DNA from: Taudactylus pleione
Taxonomy: Eukaryota; Chordata; Amphibia; Anura; Myobatrachidae
Length of the DNA: 64,000 nucleotides
Direction: 5' to 3'
Assembly: GCA_031769625.1 (NCBI GenBank)
Contig: JAUIMM010000200.1
Coordinates: 49,622,001 to 49,686,000, forward strand
The notes under the pieces are model-generated. The model worked only from the letters and a program-made list of their open reading frames with translations. It was not told where the DNA came from and searched no databases. Position 1 is the stretch's first letter. The number at the start of each line of letters is the position of its first letter. Positions 45,638-56,580 of the stretch are shown piece by piece. A program made the position numbers and the translations under genes.

Positions 45638-46786
45638 GTGGCCCCTTTCCCTGCGCCCGGAGCTTGTACAGCAGGGCTCTTTCATACATCCCAACTTAGC
45701 ACAGCTGCGTTTAACGGGGTGGCTCTTGAAACCGGTATCCTAAAATGCAATGGAATCCCAGACACTGTTATTCCCACCATGCTACGCACCAGGAAGCCAA
45801 TTTCGGCTGTGAATTATCATTGCATCTGGCGTGTTTATATCTCATGGTGTTCCAGTCGGGGTCTTCCGTCTAGGACTTTTCGTTTGTCCCGGTTTTTCCT
45901 TCAGACGGGTCTGGATTCTGGCCTTCGTCTGAGAACCTTAAAGGTGCAGGTTTTCTGCCCTTTCCATTTTCTTTCAAAGGAATTGGCCCTCATTCCTGAG
46001 GTGCAGACGTTTCTTCAAGGGGTCTTGCGCGTGCAGCCCCCTTTTGTACCTCCAATAGCTCCCTGGGACCTAAACTTAGTGCTTCTGTTTCTTCAGTCGC
46101 CCATGTTTGAACCTTTTGGAGGAGGTTGATCTTAAGTACCTGTCTGGGAAGCCGGTCCTCCTCCTGGCTCTCGCTTTGGCTCGTAGAGTTTCGGAATTGG
46201 GTGCTCTATGCTATAAGCCACCTTACCTTGTGTTTCATGCTGATAGGGCGGAACTCCATACGGTAGCCGCTTTCCTTCACAAAGTTGTGTCGGCTTTCCA
46301 TATCAATCAGCCTATTGTGGTACCATCGTTGGTGGAGGACTCTGTCACAATCTTCTAGGTTCTTCTACCTTGCATGTGGTTAGGGCTCTCCGCATCTATA
46401 TTGCCAGGACAGCGTCCATCCGTAAGTCTGGGTTGCCTTTTGTCCTCAATGATGCTCTTCGGAGGGGATGGCCAGCGTCTAAGCAGATTTGGGCAGGTTG
46501 GATCCGGATGACTATTCATCAGGCTTATGTTAGTGCCGACCGTCGGCCTCTTTCATCCATTTCGGCTCATTCCACACGTTCTGTGGGTGCGTCATGGGCG
46601 GCCGGTAGAGGAGCCTCCACGTCTCAATTGTGCCGTGTGGCCACTTGGTCTTCAGTTCACACATTTGTCAGATTTTACAAATTTGATACGTTTGCTACTT
46701 CAGCATCCCGTTTTGGCCGCCTTGTTCTGCAGGCGCCGCAGAGCGCTCCTGCCCATGAGGAAAACTTTGGGACGTCCCCAGCGTAA
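45638..46786 (+). pseudogene. DIRS tyrosine recombinase, two frameshifts
   Basis: Recombinase that inserts the circular DIRS intermediate. Three consecutive frames give the N-terminal SAM-like core-binding part (45638-46129), the first catalytic region with LALALARRVSEL (Arg, about 46165-46200) and the C-terminal catalytic part (46370-46786) with AHSTRSVGASWA (the H-x-x-R motif, about 46568), a WSSVHTFVRFYKFD stretch carrying the nucleophile Tyr (about 46676), and the end at 46784-46786. All catalytic residues survive in pieces. Confidence 0.9.
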
Positions 46787-46880
46787 GCACCTCCAGTGTC
46801 CCCTAGTGGATGAAAGAGAAAATTGGATTTTGGTACCTGCCGGTAAATCCTTTTCTCTGATTCCACAGGGGACACTGGAC
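46785..46880 (+). repeat. DIRS internal complementary region
   Basis: Two adjoining blocks match the outer ends of the two ITRs: cgtaagcacctccagtgtcc with tagtggatgaaagagaaaa complements the left end, and gattttggtacctgccgg with ttttctctgattccacaggg complements the right end. Such a region templates circularisation of DIRS cDNA. Confidence 0.92.
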
Positions 46881-46995
46881 GCCCCCCCCAGCGCTCTTAG
46901 CCTGCCTGTACGGCTTGTTCCGTATGTTGTATGATTCAGTTATTGTGTGTTCTTCTCTCCTTTTTACTCCGCTTGTTCTCCATCTCTCGGTCTTC

Positions 46996-47160
46996 ATTTT
47001 CTAAACTGAGGGCTGATGGGGCATAGAGGGGGAGGAGCTTCACACTTCTAAATTATTTAAAGTGCCGGCTCCAGCTATCCACGCCTCTATACCCCGGCGT
47101 AAGCACCTCCAGTGTCCCCTGTGGAATCAGAGAAAAGGATTTAGCGGTAGGTACCAAAAT
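46996..47160 (-). repeat. DIRS right inverted terminal repeat
   Basis: Inverted copy of the left ITR, starting cattttctaaactgaggg and running through ggcataga, aaattatttaaagtg and cacctccagtgtcccc to about 47160. The outermost 25 bp differ from the left end, as expected for DIRS, and match the second half of the internal complementary region. Confidence 0.92.
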
Positions 47161-47273
47161 CCCATTATCTTTGCGTATATCCATCCTAGTTTCTGAATCA
47201 GACACAACTTGGCCGTATCTCTTTCCGTGAAATAAAGCGTATCAGAGAGTGAGCTGGGCGGTGACCGCACGCA

Positions 47274-47568
47274 CACCTCCCAACATGACCCTCTCCAGGA
47301 GGGACACAATGCTCTGGTCCTGGACTTCCCTGGTAAGAGGTGGGGCTGCAGCGCAGTTCAAAATTCAAATAGGGGAGTCACACCAACTGTCATTTCACAC
47401 GCTGCCAAACATCACTGGCCGGTACTCACTTGCAGTTGGTGTGACTCCCCTATTTGAATTTTGGACTGTGCTGCAGCCCCACCTCTGGAGCTGCCACCAA
47501 TCATAAATAACCAGGGAAGTCCAGGACCAGACCATTGTGTCCTTCCTGGAGAGGGTCATGTTGGGAGG
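47274..47568. mobile_element. Foldback element, about 295 bp
   Basis: Arms 47274-47389 and 47433-47568 pair in inverted orientation: cctcccaacatgaccctctcc / ggagagggtcatgttgggagg, tcctggacttccctgg, ggtggggctgcagc, attcaaataggggagtcaca. The loop is about 43 bp. The right arm has a 17-bp extra segment. No coding capacity. Confidence 0.9.
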
Positions 47569-47985
47569 TATGCGCACGTAATCACCCTGATATTCTTCAT
47601 GGCAGTGTATGAAGAGCTCCATGTGATTCTGAGCCGTGTGTGTGTGCGGGGAAGGGAAGTCTGTGGTTGACAGATCTCTTACACATAACATGGGGCTGGG
47701 GCATACTTGCCTACTTTTGAAAAAGCATTTCAGGGAGAATGTGAAAGTAACACCTATGAGCTCGGCAGTAAAGTGAACGTGTCCTGCTGCACCTGAGACA
47801 CGTGCCATAAACTTGACTTACATCTAAATGTAAATGAGTCCTAAAGCGGTTAGTAAGATCTACTTGTTGATGAAAACACACTGATACATTTCAGAAAATG
47901 CATGTAACCATATGGATCATTTTGCCTTATAACCAATTCAGGGAAACTATACTAATTATTATCCTATATTTTATATATATCCTAT
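47569..47985. other. No gene seen
   Basis: Unassigned sequence; short ORFs lack domains. Confidence 0.35.
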
Positions 47986-48260
47986 TTATATGGCGTCACA
48001 AAGGTTCCGCAGCGCCTTACACAGTATATAAATGAGCACACAAGAAAAGCAGTTAATAGTAATACAATGCAGGACAAGGACATGGTTTATAAACATAGCT
48101 TCAGCCTCAGCAACCAAATGTTGGGTGCCAATTAGAGAGTTAGGAGTAAATGAAACTATAAATAGGGGAAGGAGAAGCACATGAGGGATGAGGGCCCTGC
48201 TCGTGAGAGCTTACATTCTAAAGGGGAGGGGCAGACAGACAGGGGCGACACAGATGGGGT
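47986..48260 (-). repeat. Anuran-type interspersed repeat (SINE-like)
   Basis: Contains tatggcgtcacaaaggttcc, gcagcgccttacacag and, 190 bp on, gtgagagcttacattctaaa. The same landmarks, in the opposite orientation and diverged, recur in the repeat at 59290-59690 (attgtaagattgcgagcagg ... tgctgcgctatataag). Looks like a widespread frog repeat; family name not certain. Confidence 0.55.
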
Positions 48261-49979
48261 AGAAAGTGAGGAAGGAGCATGGAGCAGTGGGTTAGGATAT
48301 GTGCTACGGAATGTGTATGTTTAAGATGACCTGATGTTATGTTCAAAATTAAGTCCTTCATTATTCTATCTCTATGACAGAAAATAGATTTTGTTTATGT
48401 GTTATTTATTTGAGAGATTTACAAAATAAAGCTGTAGCGCTTTAATTTTTGTGTGTTGCATTGTAGCATCTAAATACATCCTTTTAAATATGCAGCTATT
48501 ATGGGACTGTCCTGCCATCCTAATACAGTAGTGAATACTTTAGTCCCTGCTGGGTTCTATGCCATGCTCCTGTGAGTGGGAGCATCTCACATGCTAGACC
48601 CACCCACAAATTGGTGCAGCCATGCCCAACATGTTGTGGTCCCACAGGATGTTGCTGTATCCAGGCCCAGAATTTCTCTTGGCATCCCTGGAGGTGACAG
48701 GCAGAACCAGGAGGGAGTGGGGCTTAGTGGTGGGGTAGCAAGGCCATGGAGGGAGGAAGGTGGCTGAGAGTGGAGGAACAAGAAAGGCGGGGGAAGGAAG
48801 CAAAGGGTTGGAAAGTAGGCTGATGAGCGAAAAAAAGGGGAACGGCAAGTGGAGACGACAAGGGGGAGAGGCTAGGGATGGATAAAGTAGAGGATTATGT
48901 GGAAATTGAATATGGGGGGTGTTTGAAGTAAGGGTATCCATGCTGTGGATGAGGTAATAAGTTGAAAACTGGAGTGGAGGCTGTGTGATGTAGAGACAGT
49001 GTGGATAAAAGTTGTTAAATGTTCAAAAATACAGGTAAAAGAACAGTGCTGCTAATGTATGAGCGCAGCTCCAAAAGTGAAATATAAAGAGAGACATGTG
49101 AGTAGTGGGAGAAGGAATTAGTTATTAAAAGAACGATTAAAGTGGATTGATGTGATGCAATGGAGAAACGCAATACAGTACAAACAAGATTTTCTGTAGT
49201 ATGAAGGCAAAAATTACATTGTACAGAGCCGATCCAGTACGAGGTGTTTTGAGCAACAAAGATAAATCAACAAGAGCTGCAGCAGATAGGGGAGTACTTG
49301 CAATGTCCAAGCAGGGAGTGCAGTAAGGAGTTTCCTGGATATACATACAGCAGCTGATGGTGAATTAGGTAACTCACAAAAGTATGTTGCTTGATGTTCA
49401 TTATGAAATTGTAATTACACTTATAATCTAACACTTTGCATCTAACACAGACTATGGCAGTCACAGGCTATGCAGCCTTAATGTCCACTATCAACTAAAG
49501 TTACAAACATGTGTCTATGTGCTCACAGATTGGAACCCCACCCCCTGTGCTCAATACACACTAAATTGGGATGCAATAAAGGCTAAGATGAATAATTTGT
49601 AAGAAGGGGGAGAGCATCACAGATTCACAAAAAATTCCTAACTTCCTTTATAGAAATTGCTCCTAATATAAAAGTAGTGACAATTTACCTAAAATAAATG
49701 TCCAAAGCTGTGCCTTGCAATCAATATAACAGCATCTGATGGGTACCATTTGAATGTGCGTGTGTGTATATATAATATATATATACACTGTATATTAGAA
49801 CAATGATCTAGGCACCTGGTTCTTCCTAATACCCAACAAAAAAAAAGAGTAGTGCTGAAATATGTCCATGAAATAGTTAATAGGCTTCGCAAAAACGAAC
49901 ACTCTTCCTCCGTGTATAAGCGGTGGCTGCTTTCTGGTTAGGCAACACAGCTGTGTCAATTTAGAAGGTGTAAGAGAGG
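48261..49979. other. No gene; partly purine-rich sequence
   Basis: 48700-48900 is G/A-rich. (TA)n at about 49770. No domain in any ORF, and no repeat boundary seen. Confidence 0.4.
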
Positions 49980-51339
49980 AAAAGGCGCCTGATAGTGTAA
50001 TATTTTAGCTAATTCAGGGTAGACACACAACAGGTATCCCTCTTGTATGCGTACCGGATATTTTCTTGACAGGTAAATATTGTGCAGGTTAGTATGATCC
50101 AAGTTCTCTGTGTAATTCAGTGTTAAGTACTTCAGTGCTTTTTCAAAACTATACACAAAATAATGTAACTAAAAAGGTGAATATAGCAGCGCTGACCAAA
50201 AGAGCACAAATGTGAAAAATAAAATACATATATTTTAATGAATATTATAGAAATCTCTGTAGGAGATATGACCACTGTGTATTCACAGCTAAAAAAGTCA
50301 ATATTGAGCACCAGTGACTTAAACACAATATCGATATAACATCAAATAATCACATATATTAAATAAAAAACCCATAAAATCCCTTGTCTGCAGAATCACA
50401 GTGCACAGTCCAATAAGGAGCTAAACTGAAGATCCAAAAATGTGTATAAGCCGTCAACTTAAATGGGTACCGTTGTATCCCACTGCAGGGTTAGAGTACT
50501 GGCTATGTATATAGAGAAGGATAAGTTACTGTATCCAGATAAAACTTAATCACACCAATGTGGTGAACACCACCAGTCCTCATCCAATAATATGGTATAA
50601 GTGATGAAAATGAGACCATACAGCGCCCTGTATGCAGCTACCATCCACAGTACTGTCTAGTATTGTCTGGCCGTGCACGGCTCTCTGGAATTGTTCCACA
50701 GACTGAGTACTCACGTGGTACAGCGATGTACTCGCAATGGGGAACTGTGTGGGCACACGTGTCTTTGCGGGCTGATTGCACCGCTGCCCCGTCCTGTCTC
50801 CCCGTCTCCGTGCCCTCCTCGTACAGTGATCCTCACCGTGCCTTGGTCCGAGTGTCCTACGCGTGTGGCGCCACACTGCTGTGTTGACAATGGCAAATGG
50901 ACAGCCGATGTCCGGGCACGTGACTGCCGATATCTTGGTGTGTCACGTGACTGATGAGTCCCAGGGAATCCCACGGATGGAGACGGTAGAACTGGTGGTT
51001 CAAAGCTAGGCTTCCTGCCAAAGCGTCACTGATGCATGAAAATGGAGTGTATCTTGATGCGTTTCTCAGCCGTATGGAGCAGGCTGTTTCCTCAGAAGTA
51101 ACACCCCCTGTGTTAGATATCCATTTATACTTGGTCAGGCCAATCTGGAATGATCTCATTGATGAGACCAAAGGTTACTATTAACCCCTTATTACCTAAT
51201 TCATAGGTTGTAGCTATAATGGCAATATGTTTACAGATTCTTACATATGAGGTAAGTAATCACCATGGCAAAACATACTGAAAAAAATATATATAAAAAC
51301 ATATATCAAAAAGAAACAATGAAAAATATTTTATACATT
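49980..51339 (-). other. Terminal (3') region of PLE 4, minus strand
   Basis: Non-coding sequence downstream (in the minus direction) of the PLE coding tail at 53165-53340, once the Tc1 copy is removed. It contains a hammerhead-like module at 51052-51101 and a GC-richer part (50640-51000). The lower boundary is not defined. Short ORFs here have no domains. Confidence 0.45.
51052..51101 (-). ncRNA. Hammerhead-ribozyme-like module of PLE 4
   Basis: On the minus strand: cttCTGAGGA, then aacagcc ... ggctg, then aGAAACgcatc. Both core boxes (CTGANGA and GAAAC) fit the hammerhead consensus, and agcc/ggct can form stem II. This is the best match in the window to the short hammerheads reported in PLE terminal repeats. 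Confidence 0.6.
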
Positions 51340-51341
51340 TA

Positions 51342-52985
51342 CAGTCAGGTGCAGAAATATTGGGACATTGACAGAATTTTCATATTTTGGCCTCTATTCA
51401 CCACCACAATGGCTTTGAAATGAAACAAACAAGATGTGCTTTAACTGCAGACTTTCAGATTTAATTTGATGGTAATTACATCCAAATCAGGTGAACGGTG
51501 TATGAATTACAACGGTTTCTATATGTGCCTCCCACTTTTTAAGGGGCCAAAAGTAATGGGACTATCAACTCAAAAGCTATTTCATGGACAGGTGTGGGCT
51601 ATTCCCTCGTTATTTCATTATCAATTAAGCAGGTAAAAGGTCTGGAGTTGATTCTAGGTGTGACATTTGCATTTGGAATCAGTTGCTGTCGACTCTCAAT
51701 ATGAGATCCAAAGAGCTGTCACTATCAGTGAAGCAAGCCATCATTAGGCTGAAAAATCAAAACAAATCCATCAGAGAGATAGCAAAAACATTAGGTGTGG
51801 CCAAATCAACTGTTTGGAACATTCTTTAAAAGAAAGAATGCACCAGAGAGCTCAGCAACACCAAAAGACCCGGAAGACCATAGAAAACAACTGTGGTGGA
51901 TGACAGAAGAATTATTTCCCTGGTGAAGAAAAACCCCTTCACAACAGTTGGCCAAATCAAGAACACTCTCCAGGAGGTAGATGTATATGTGTCAAAGTCA
52001 ACAATCAAGAGAAGACTTCACAAGAGTGAATATAGAGGGTTCACCACAAGATGCAAACCATTGGTGAGCCACAGAAACAGGAAGACCAGATTAGAGTTTG
52101 CCAAACAACATCTAAAAAAGCCATTACAGGTCTGGAACAACATCCTATGGACAGATGAGACAAAGATCAACTTGTACCAGAGTGATGGGAAGAGAAGAGA
52201 AGGAAAGGAACTGCTCATGATCCAAAACATACCACCTCATCAGTGAAGCATGGTGGTGGTAGTGTCATGGCGTGGGCATGTATGGCTGCCAATGGAACTG
52301 GTTCCCTTGTATTTATTGATGATGTGACTGCTGACAAAAGCAGCAGAATAAATTCTGAAGTGTTTCGGGCAATATTATATGCTCATATTCAGTCAAATGC
52401 TTCAGAACTCATTGGACGGCGCTTCACAGTGCAGATGGACAATGACCCGAAGCATACTGCAAAAGCAACCAAGGAGTTTTTTAAGGCTAAAAAGTGGAAT
52501 GTTATGCAATGGCCAAGTCAATCCCCTGACCTGAATCCAATTGAGCATGCATTTCACTTGATGAAGACAAAACTGAAGGGAAAATGCCCCAAGAACAAGC
52601 AGGAACTGAAGACATTTACAGTAGAGGCCTGGCAGAGCATCACCAGGGATGAAACCCAGCGTCTGGTGATGTCTATGCGTTCCAGACTTCAGGCTGTAAT
52701 TGCCTGCAAAGGATTTGCTACAAAGTATTAAAAAGTGAAAGTTAGATTTAGGATTGTTTAGTTTGTCCCATTACTTTTGGCCCCTTAAAATGTGGGAGGC
52801 ACATATTGAAACTGTTGTAATTCCTACACCATTCACCTGATTTGGATGTAATTACCCTCAAATTAAATCTGAAAGTCTGCAGTTAAAGCACATCTTGTTT
52901 GTTTCATTTCAAAGCCATTGTGGTGGTGAATAGAGGCCAAAATATTAAAATTCTGTCAATGTCCCAATATTTATGCACCTGACTG
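51342..52985 (+). mobile_element. Tc1-type transposon copy 1, 1644 bp
   Basis: Flanked by TA on both sides (51340-51341, 52986-52987). Inverted repeats of about 220 bp begin cagtcaggtgcagaaatatt. Encodes one decayed transposase. It interrupts the left arm of the PLE inverted repeat, whose other arm retains the uninserted site. Confidence 0.95.
51701..52731 (+). pseudogene. Tc1 transposase, copy 1, with stops and a 5-bp insertion
   Basis: DDE transposase of the Tc1 group. N-terminal paired-type DNA-binding domain: SKELSLSVKQAIIRLKNQNK, IAKTLGVAKSTVWNIL, then a GRP AT-hook region and the second helix-turn-helix (FTTVGQIKNTL). Catalytic region: WTDETKIN, MDNDPKHTA and SPDLNPIEHAFHLMK supply the D, D and E. 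Lesions: TAA after WNIL (about 51827), TAG at about 51881 (GRP then stop), and an extra 5 bp near 52197 relative to copy 2, which shifts the frame. Ends at 52729-52731. Confidence 0.95.
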
Positions 52986-53164
52986 TATATAATCAGAGCA
53001 AAAGGGAACACATTATACAAAAGAAATCACATTGCATCTACCCATTAAAATTCAGTATTCTTATAAATATTCTAAATCCTATAATGGACAAAACCCCATT
53101 TTAGTTGGATTTATGTAGCTAATAACATATATAAAATTGCAATAAAAAGAGCCCCAGTAAAGGA

Positions 53165-53340
53165 TTAAAATCCATTTAATTCAATTTGGTCCTTAAGACC
53201 AACTTGGACTAACGTTCCGAGTCTATATATCCAGAAGGCCTCTTTTCTACATAAAGCCCAAAATCTGTCTCCTCCTCTAACCATTGGTTTAATTTGTTCT
53301 ATGGCTGATACTTTGATGTTTTTAATATCACCAGATGGAC
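53165..53340 (-). pseudogene. PLE 4 C-terminal tail (minus strand)
   Basis: About 58 codons open to TAA at 53165-53167: VSAIEQIKPMVRGGDRFWAL, then KEAFWIYRLGTL and LKDQIELNGF. The RE-x-FWIY-x-L-x-TL pattern is the conserved C-terminus of PLE proteins. The upstream RT and endonuclease are gone. Confidence 0.75.
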
Positions 53341-53389
53341 ATGTCGAGATGTGGTTTTAATGACCAAATTGAATTAAATGGATTTTAGT

Positions 53390-53931
53390 CCATTTTTAGT
53401 ATAGGATTTCTGGGGTAATACATAGGAGATATCATGTGTATGCACTCACGCAGTTCTATGGTGTGTGTTTGTATGTCTATTTTTATGTGTGTTTGTTAGT
53501 ATATCTTTACACACATATTTATACATGTGTATTATATATGCACACATTTTTTTGGGGGGTGTTGTCCGGGGTTATTTATTGGTGGACACTACAGGTCCCT
53601 GTAGGTTCAACAGTGATATTCCGCACAGACCCAAAATAGACAATAATATCTGTTACCCAGAGGTTCCTCTCCATCCCTATATAAATATCCATTTAAATCC
53701 ATTAGTAATCAGTACTCTCCTGCTGCCGTATTTATTCTGTATAGGATATCTAGCCACTATGTGTAGTACAAAGCCAATTTATTATTTGCCTGTTACTCCC
53801 TCTCTGGTTCATTTTTCTTTTTCTTATGTATATAAACCATGAAATAGGATTTGGTAATACATATGTTGACAGAGATGTTGGATCTCACCTTTATAAATAT
53901 ATATTATATGGGTAGAGAAATCTATTCATTT
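53390..53931. other. Sequence between PLE tails
   Basis: Present only in the plus-strand PLE copy and absent from the corresponding place of the minus-strand copy. AT-rich with a tg-rich stretch (53460-53560). Short ORFs have no domains. Confidence 0.4.
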
Positions 53932-54258
53932 ATTCTTTTACTGGGGTTCTTTTTATTGCAATTTTATATATGTTATTAGCTACATAAATCCAACTAAAAT
54001 GGGGTTTTGTCCATTATAGGATGATACTTTAGAATATTAATAAGAATACTGAATTTTAATGGGTAGATGCAATGTGATTTCTTTTATATAATGTGTTCCC
54101 TTTTGCTCTGATTATATATATGTATAAAATATTTTTCATTATGTTTCTTTTTGATATATGTTTTATATATATATATTTTTTTTTTCCAGTATGTTTTGCC
54201 ATGGTGATTTTACTTACCTCATATGTAAGAATCTGTAAACATATTGCCATTATACAAA

Positions 54259-54578
54259 ATTTATAGAAAGGAGATGTCTGGGTGCAACTAAAATGGCATG
54301 CTGTAGCCCCAATCCTATCCTACTCTTGTCCAAAATACAAGAAAACAATAGTATATACAAATAGATTTTTAGAATAGGATCAAAGAGCGCTCCCGATAAC
54401 TAGAAACAGGCAAATAATATTACAAATATCCCCCAAAAAGTTCTTACAAAGTTCCTTTATCTTTTTTTTTTCTTTATGCTTCTTTCACTCAAAGTTTTTT
54501 CAATATGAAAAGGAAAACAAGAAAAGACAAAATCTGTATAAGCTCTTTAAACGTTCTTCCTCACTTCATAAAGACATA
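54259..54578. other. No gene seen
   Basis: AT-rich sequence between the PLE inverted repeat and Tc1 copy 2. Nothing recognised. Confidence 0.35.
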
Positions 54579-56215
54579 CAGTCAGGTCCATAAATATTGG
54601 GACATTGACAGAATTTTCAGATTTTGGCCTCTATTCACCACCACAATGGTTTTGAAATGAAACAAACAAGATGTGCTTTAACTGCAGACTTTCAGATTTA
54701 ATTTAGGCTAATTATATCCAAATCGGCTGAACGGTGTAGGAATTACAACAGTTTCAATATGTGCCTCCCACTTTTTAAGGGACCAAAAGTAATGGGACTA
54801 TCAACTCAAAAGCTATTTCATGGACAGGTGTGAGCTATTCCCTCGTTATTTCATTATCAATTAAGCAGGTAAAAGGTCTGGAGTTGATTCTAGGTGTGAC
54901 ATTTGCATTTGGAATCAGTTGCTATCAACTCTCAATATGAGATCCAAAGAGCTGTCACTATCAGTGAAGCAAGCCATCATTAGGCTGAAAAATCAAAACA
55001 AACCCATCAGAGATAGCAAAAACATTAGGTGTGGCCAAATCAACTGTTTGGAACATTCTTAAAAAGAAAGAAGGCACCGGAGAGCTCAGCAACACCAAAA
55101 GACCCGGAAGACCATGGAAAACAACTGTGGTGGATGACCAAAGAATTATTTCCCTGGTGAAGAAAAACCCCTTCACAACAGTTGGCCAAATCAAGAACAC
55201 TCTCCAGGAGGTAGATGTATATGTGTCAAAGTCAACAATCAAGAGAAAAGACTTCACAAGAGTGAATATAGAGGGTTCACCACAAGATGCAAACCATTGG
55301 TGAGCCACAGAAACAGGAAGACCAGATTAGAGTTTGCCAAACAACATCTAAAAAAGCTATTACAGGTCTGGAACAACATCCTATGGACAGATGAGACAAA
55401 GATCAACTTGTACCAGAGTGATGGGAAGAGAAGGAAAGGAACTGCTCATGATCCAAAACATACCACCTCATCAGTGAAGCATGGTGGTGGTAGTGTCATG
55501 GCGTGGGCATGTATGGCTGCCAATGGAACTGGTTCCCTTGTATTTATTGATGATGTGACTGCTGACAAAAGCAGCAGAATGAATTCTGAAGTGTTTCGGG
55601 CAATATTATATGCTCATATTCAGTCAAATGCTTCAGAACTCATTGGACGGCGCTTCACAGTGCAGATGGACAATGACCCGAAGCATACTGCAAAAGCAAC
55701 CAAGGAGTTTTTTAAGGCTAAAAAGTGGAATGTTATGCAATGGCCAAGTCAATCCCCTGACCTGAATCCAATTGAGCATGCATTTCACTTGATGAAGACA
55801 AAACTGAAGGGAAAATGCCCCAAGAACAAGCAGGAACTGAAGACATTTGCAGTAGAGACCTGGCAGAGCATCACCAGGTATGAAACCCAGCGTCTGGTGA
55901 TGTCTATGCGTTCCAGACTTCAGGCTGTAATTGCCTGCAAAGGATTTCAACAAAGTATTAAAAAGTGAAAGTTAGATTTAGGATTGTTTAGTTTGTCCCA
56001 TTACTTTTGACCCCTTAAAAAGTGGGAGGCACATATAGAAACCGTTGTAATTCCTACACCGTTCACCTGATTTGGATGTAATTACCCTCAAATTAAATCT
56101 GAAAGTCTGCAGTTAAAGCACATCTTGTTTGTTTCACTTCAAAGCCAGTGTGGTGGTGAATAGAAGCCAAAATCTGAAAATTCTGTCAATGTCCCAATAT
56201 TTATGGACATGACTG
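54579..56215 (+). mobile_element. Tc1-type transposon copy 2, 1637 bp
   Basis: Flanked by TA (54577-54578, 56216-56217) with the same long inverted repeats as copy 1 and only scattered differences from it. Same orientation as copy 1, 1.6 kb away. Confidence 0.95.
54937..55968 (+). pseudogene. Tc1 transposase, copy 2, two small frameshifts
   Basis: Same protein as copy 1. A 2-bp loss near 55010 (catcagagatag) and a 2-bp gain near 55246 (gagaaaagac) break the frame, but the stops and 5-bp insertion of copy 1 are absent. The DDE blocks (WTDETKIN, MDNDPKHTA, NPIEHAFH) are intact in the 55297-55968 frame. The two copies are damaged at different places. Confidence 0.95.
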
Positions 56216-56370
56216 TATATATTTAGCATGTGGTGATTCTTTACTTACGTAGTTTAGTAGACATATATGGTAGCATAGTTATTTTGTGTTCCAGTAAAGA
56301 GATAAACACACTGTGTTGGCTGTTTGCATTACCCTTCTGAAGTAGTGAAGAGAACTACAGTGGAAGCAAG

Positions 56371-56580
56371 ACCACCTCACCACGCTAGCTCACCCGTAGT
56401 GACCCTAGCACTCACTAGTAGCTAGCCAGACCACCTCGCCACACTAGCTCACCCCTAGTGACCCTAGCACTCACCAGTTGCTAGCCAGAACACCTTTTAC
56501 CACACTAGCACCCATCCCTAATGGGGCCTAGCACTCACTCCTTGCAACCCTCTACACACTCATGCCACCCTAGCACCCAA
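56371..56580. repeat. Degenerate tandem repeat, 59-bp unit
   Basis: Units at 56371-56429 and 56430-56488 are nearly identical (accacctc, cacactagctcacccctagtg, accctagcactcac, tagctagccag); a third, more diverged, at 56489-56550 and a partial fourth follow. Confidence 0.9.

Larger units (their letters stand above)
40832..47160 (+). mobile_element. DIRS-type tyrosine-recombinase retrotransposon
   Basis: DIRS elements integrate through a tyrosine recombinase and make no target-site duplication. Diagnostic parts are all here: inverted terminal repeats (40832-40985 and 46996-47160), an internal complementary region next to the right ITR (46785-46880), and gag, RT/RNase H and recombinase ORFs on the plus strand. 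Each ORF is broken by frameshifts, and a 651-bp insertion lies in the 5' region. About 6.3 kb in total, or 5.7 kb without that insertion. Confidence 0.93.
51212..54258. repeat. Inverted pair of PLE 3' ends (arms of about 330 bp)
   Basis: 51212-51341 joined to 52988-53155 (that is, without the Tc1 insertion) matches 53932-54258 in inverted orientation with high identity (landmarks: ggcaatatgtttacagattc, acatatatcaaaaagaaac, aaaccccattttagttgg). Inner ends are short coding tails facing each other: minus-strand stop at 53165-53167 and plus-strand stop at 53386-53388, both reading DQIELNGF. Two PLE copies are therefore placed tail to tail. 53390-53930 is extra sequence present only on the plus-strand side. 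Confidence 0.85.
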
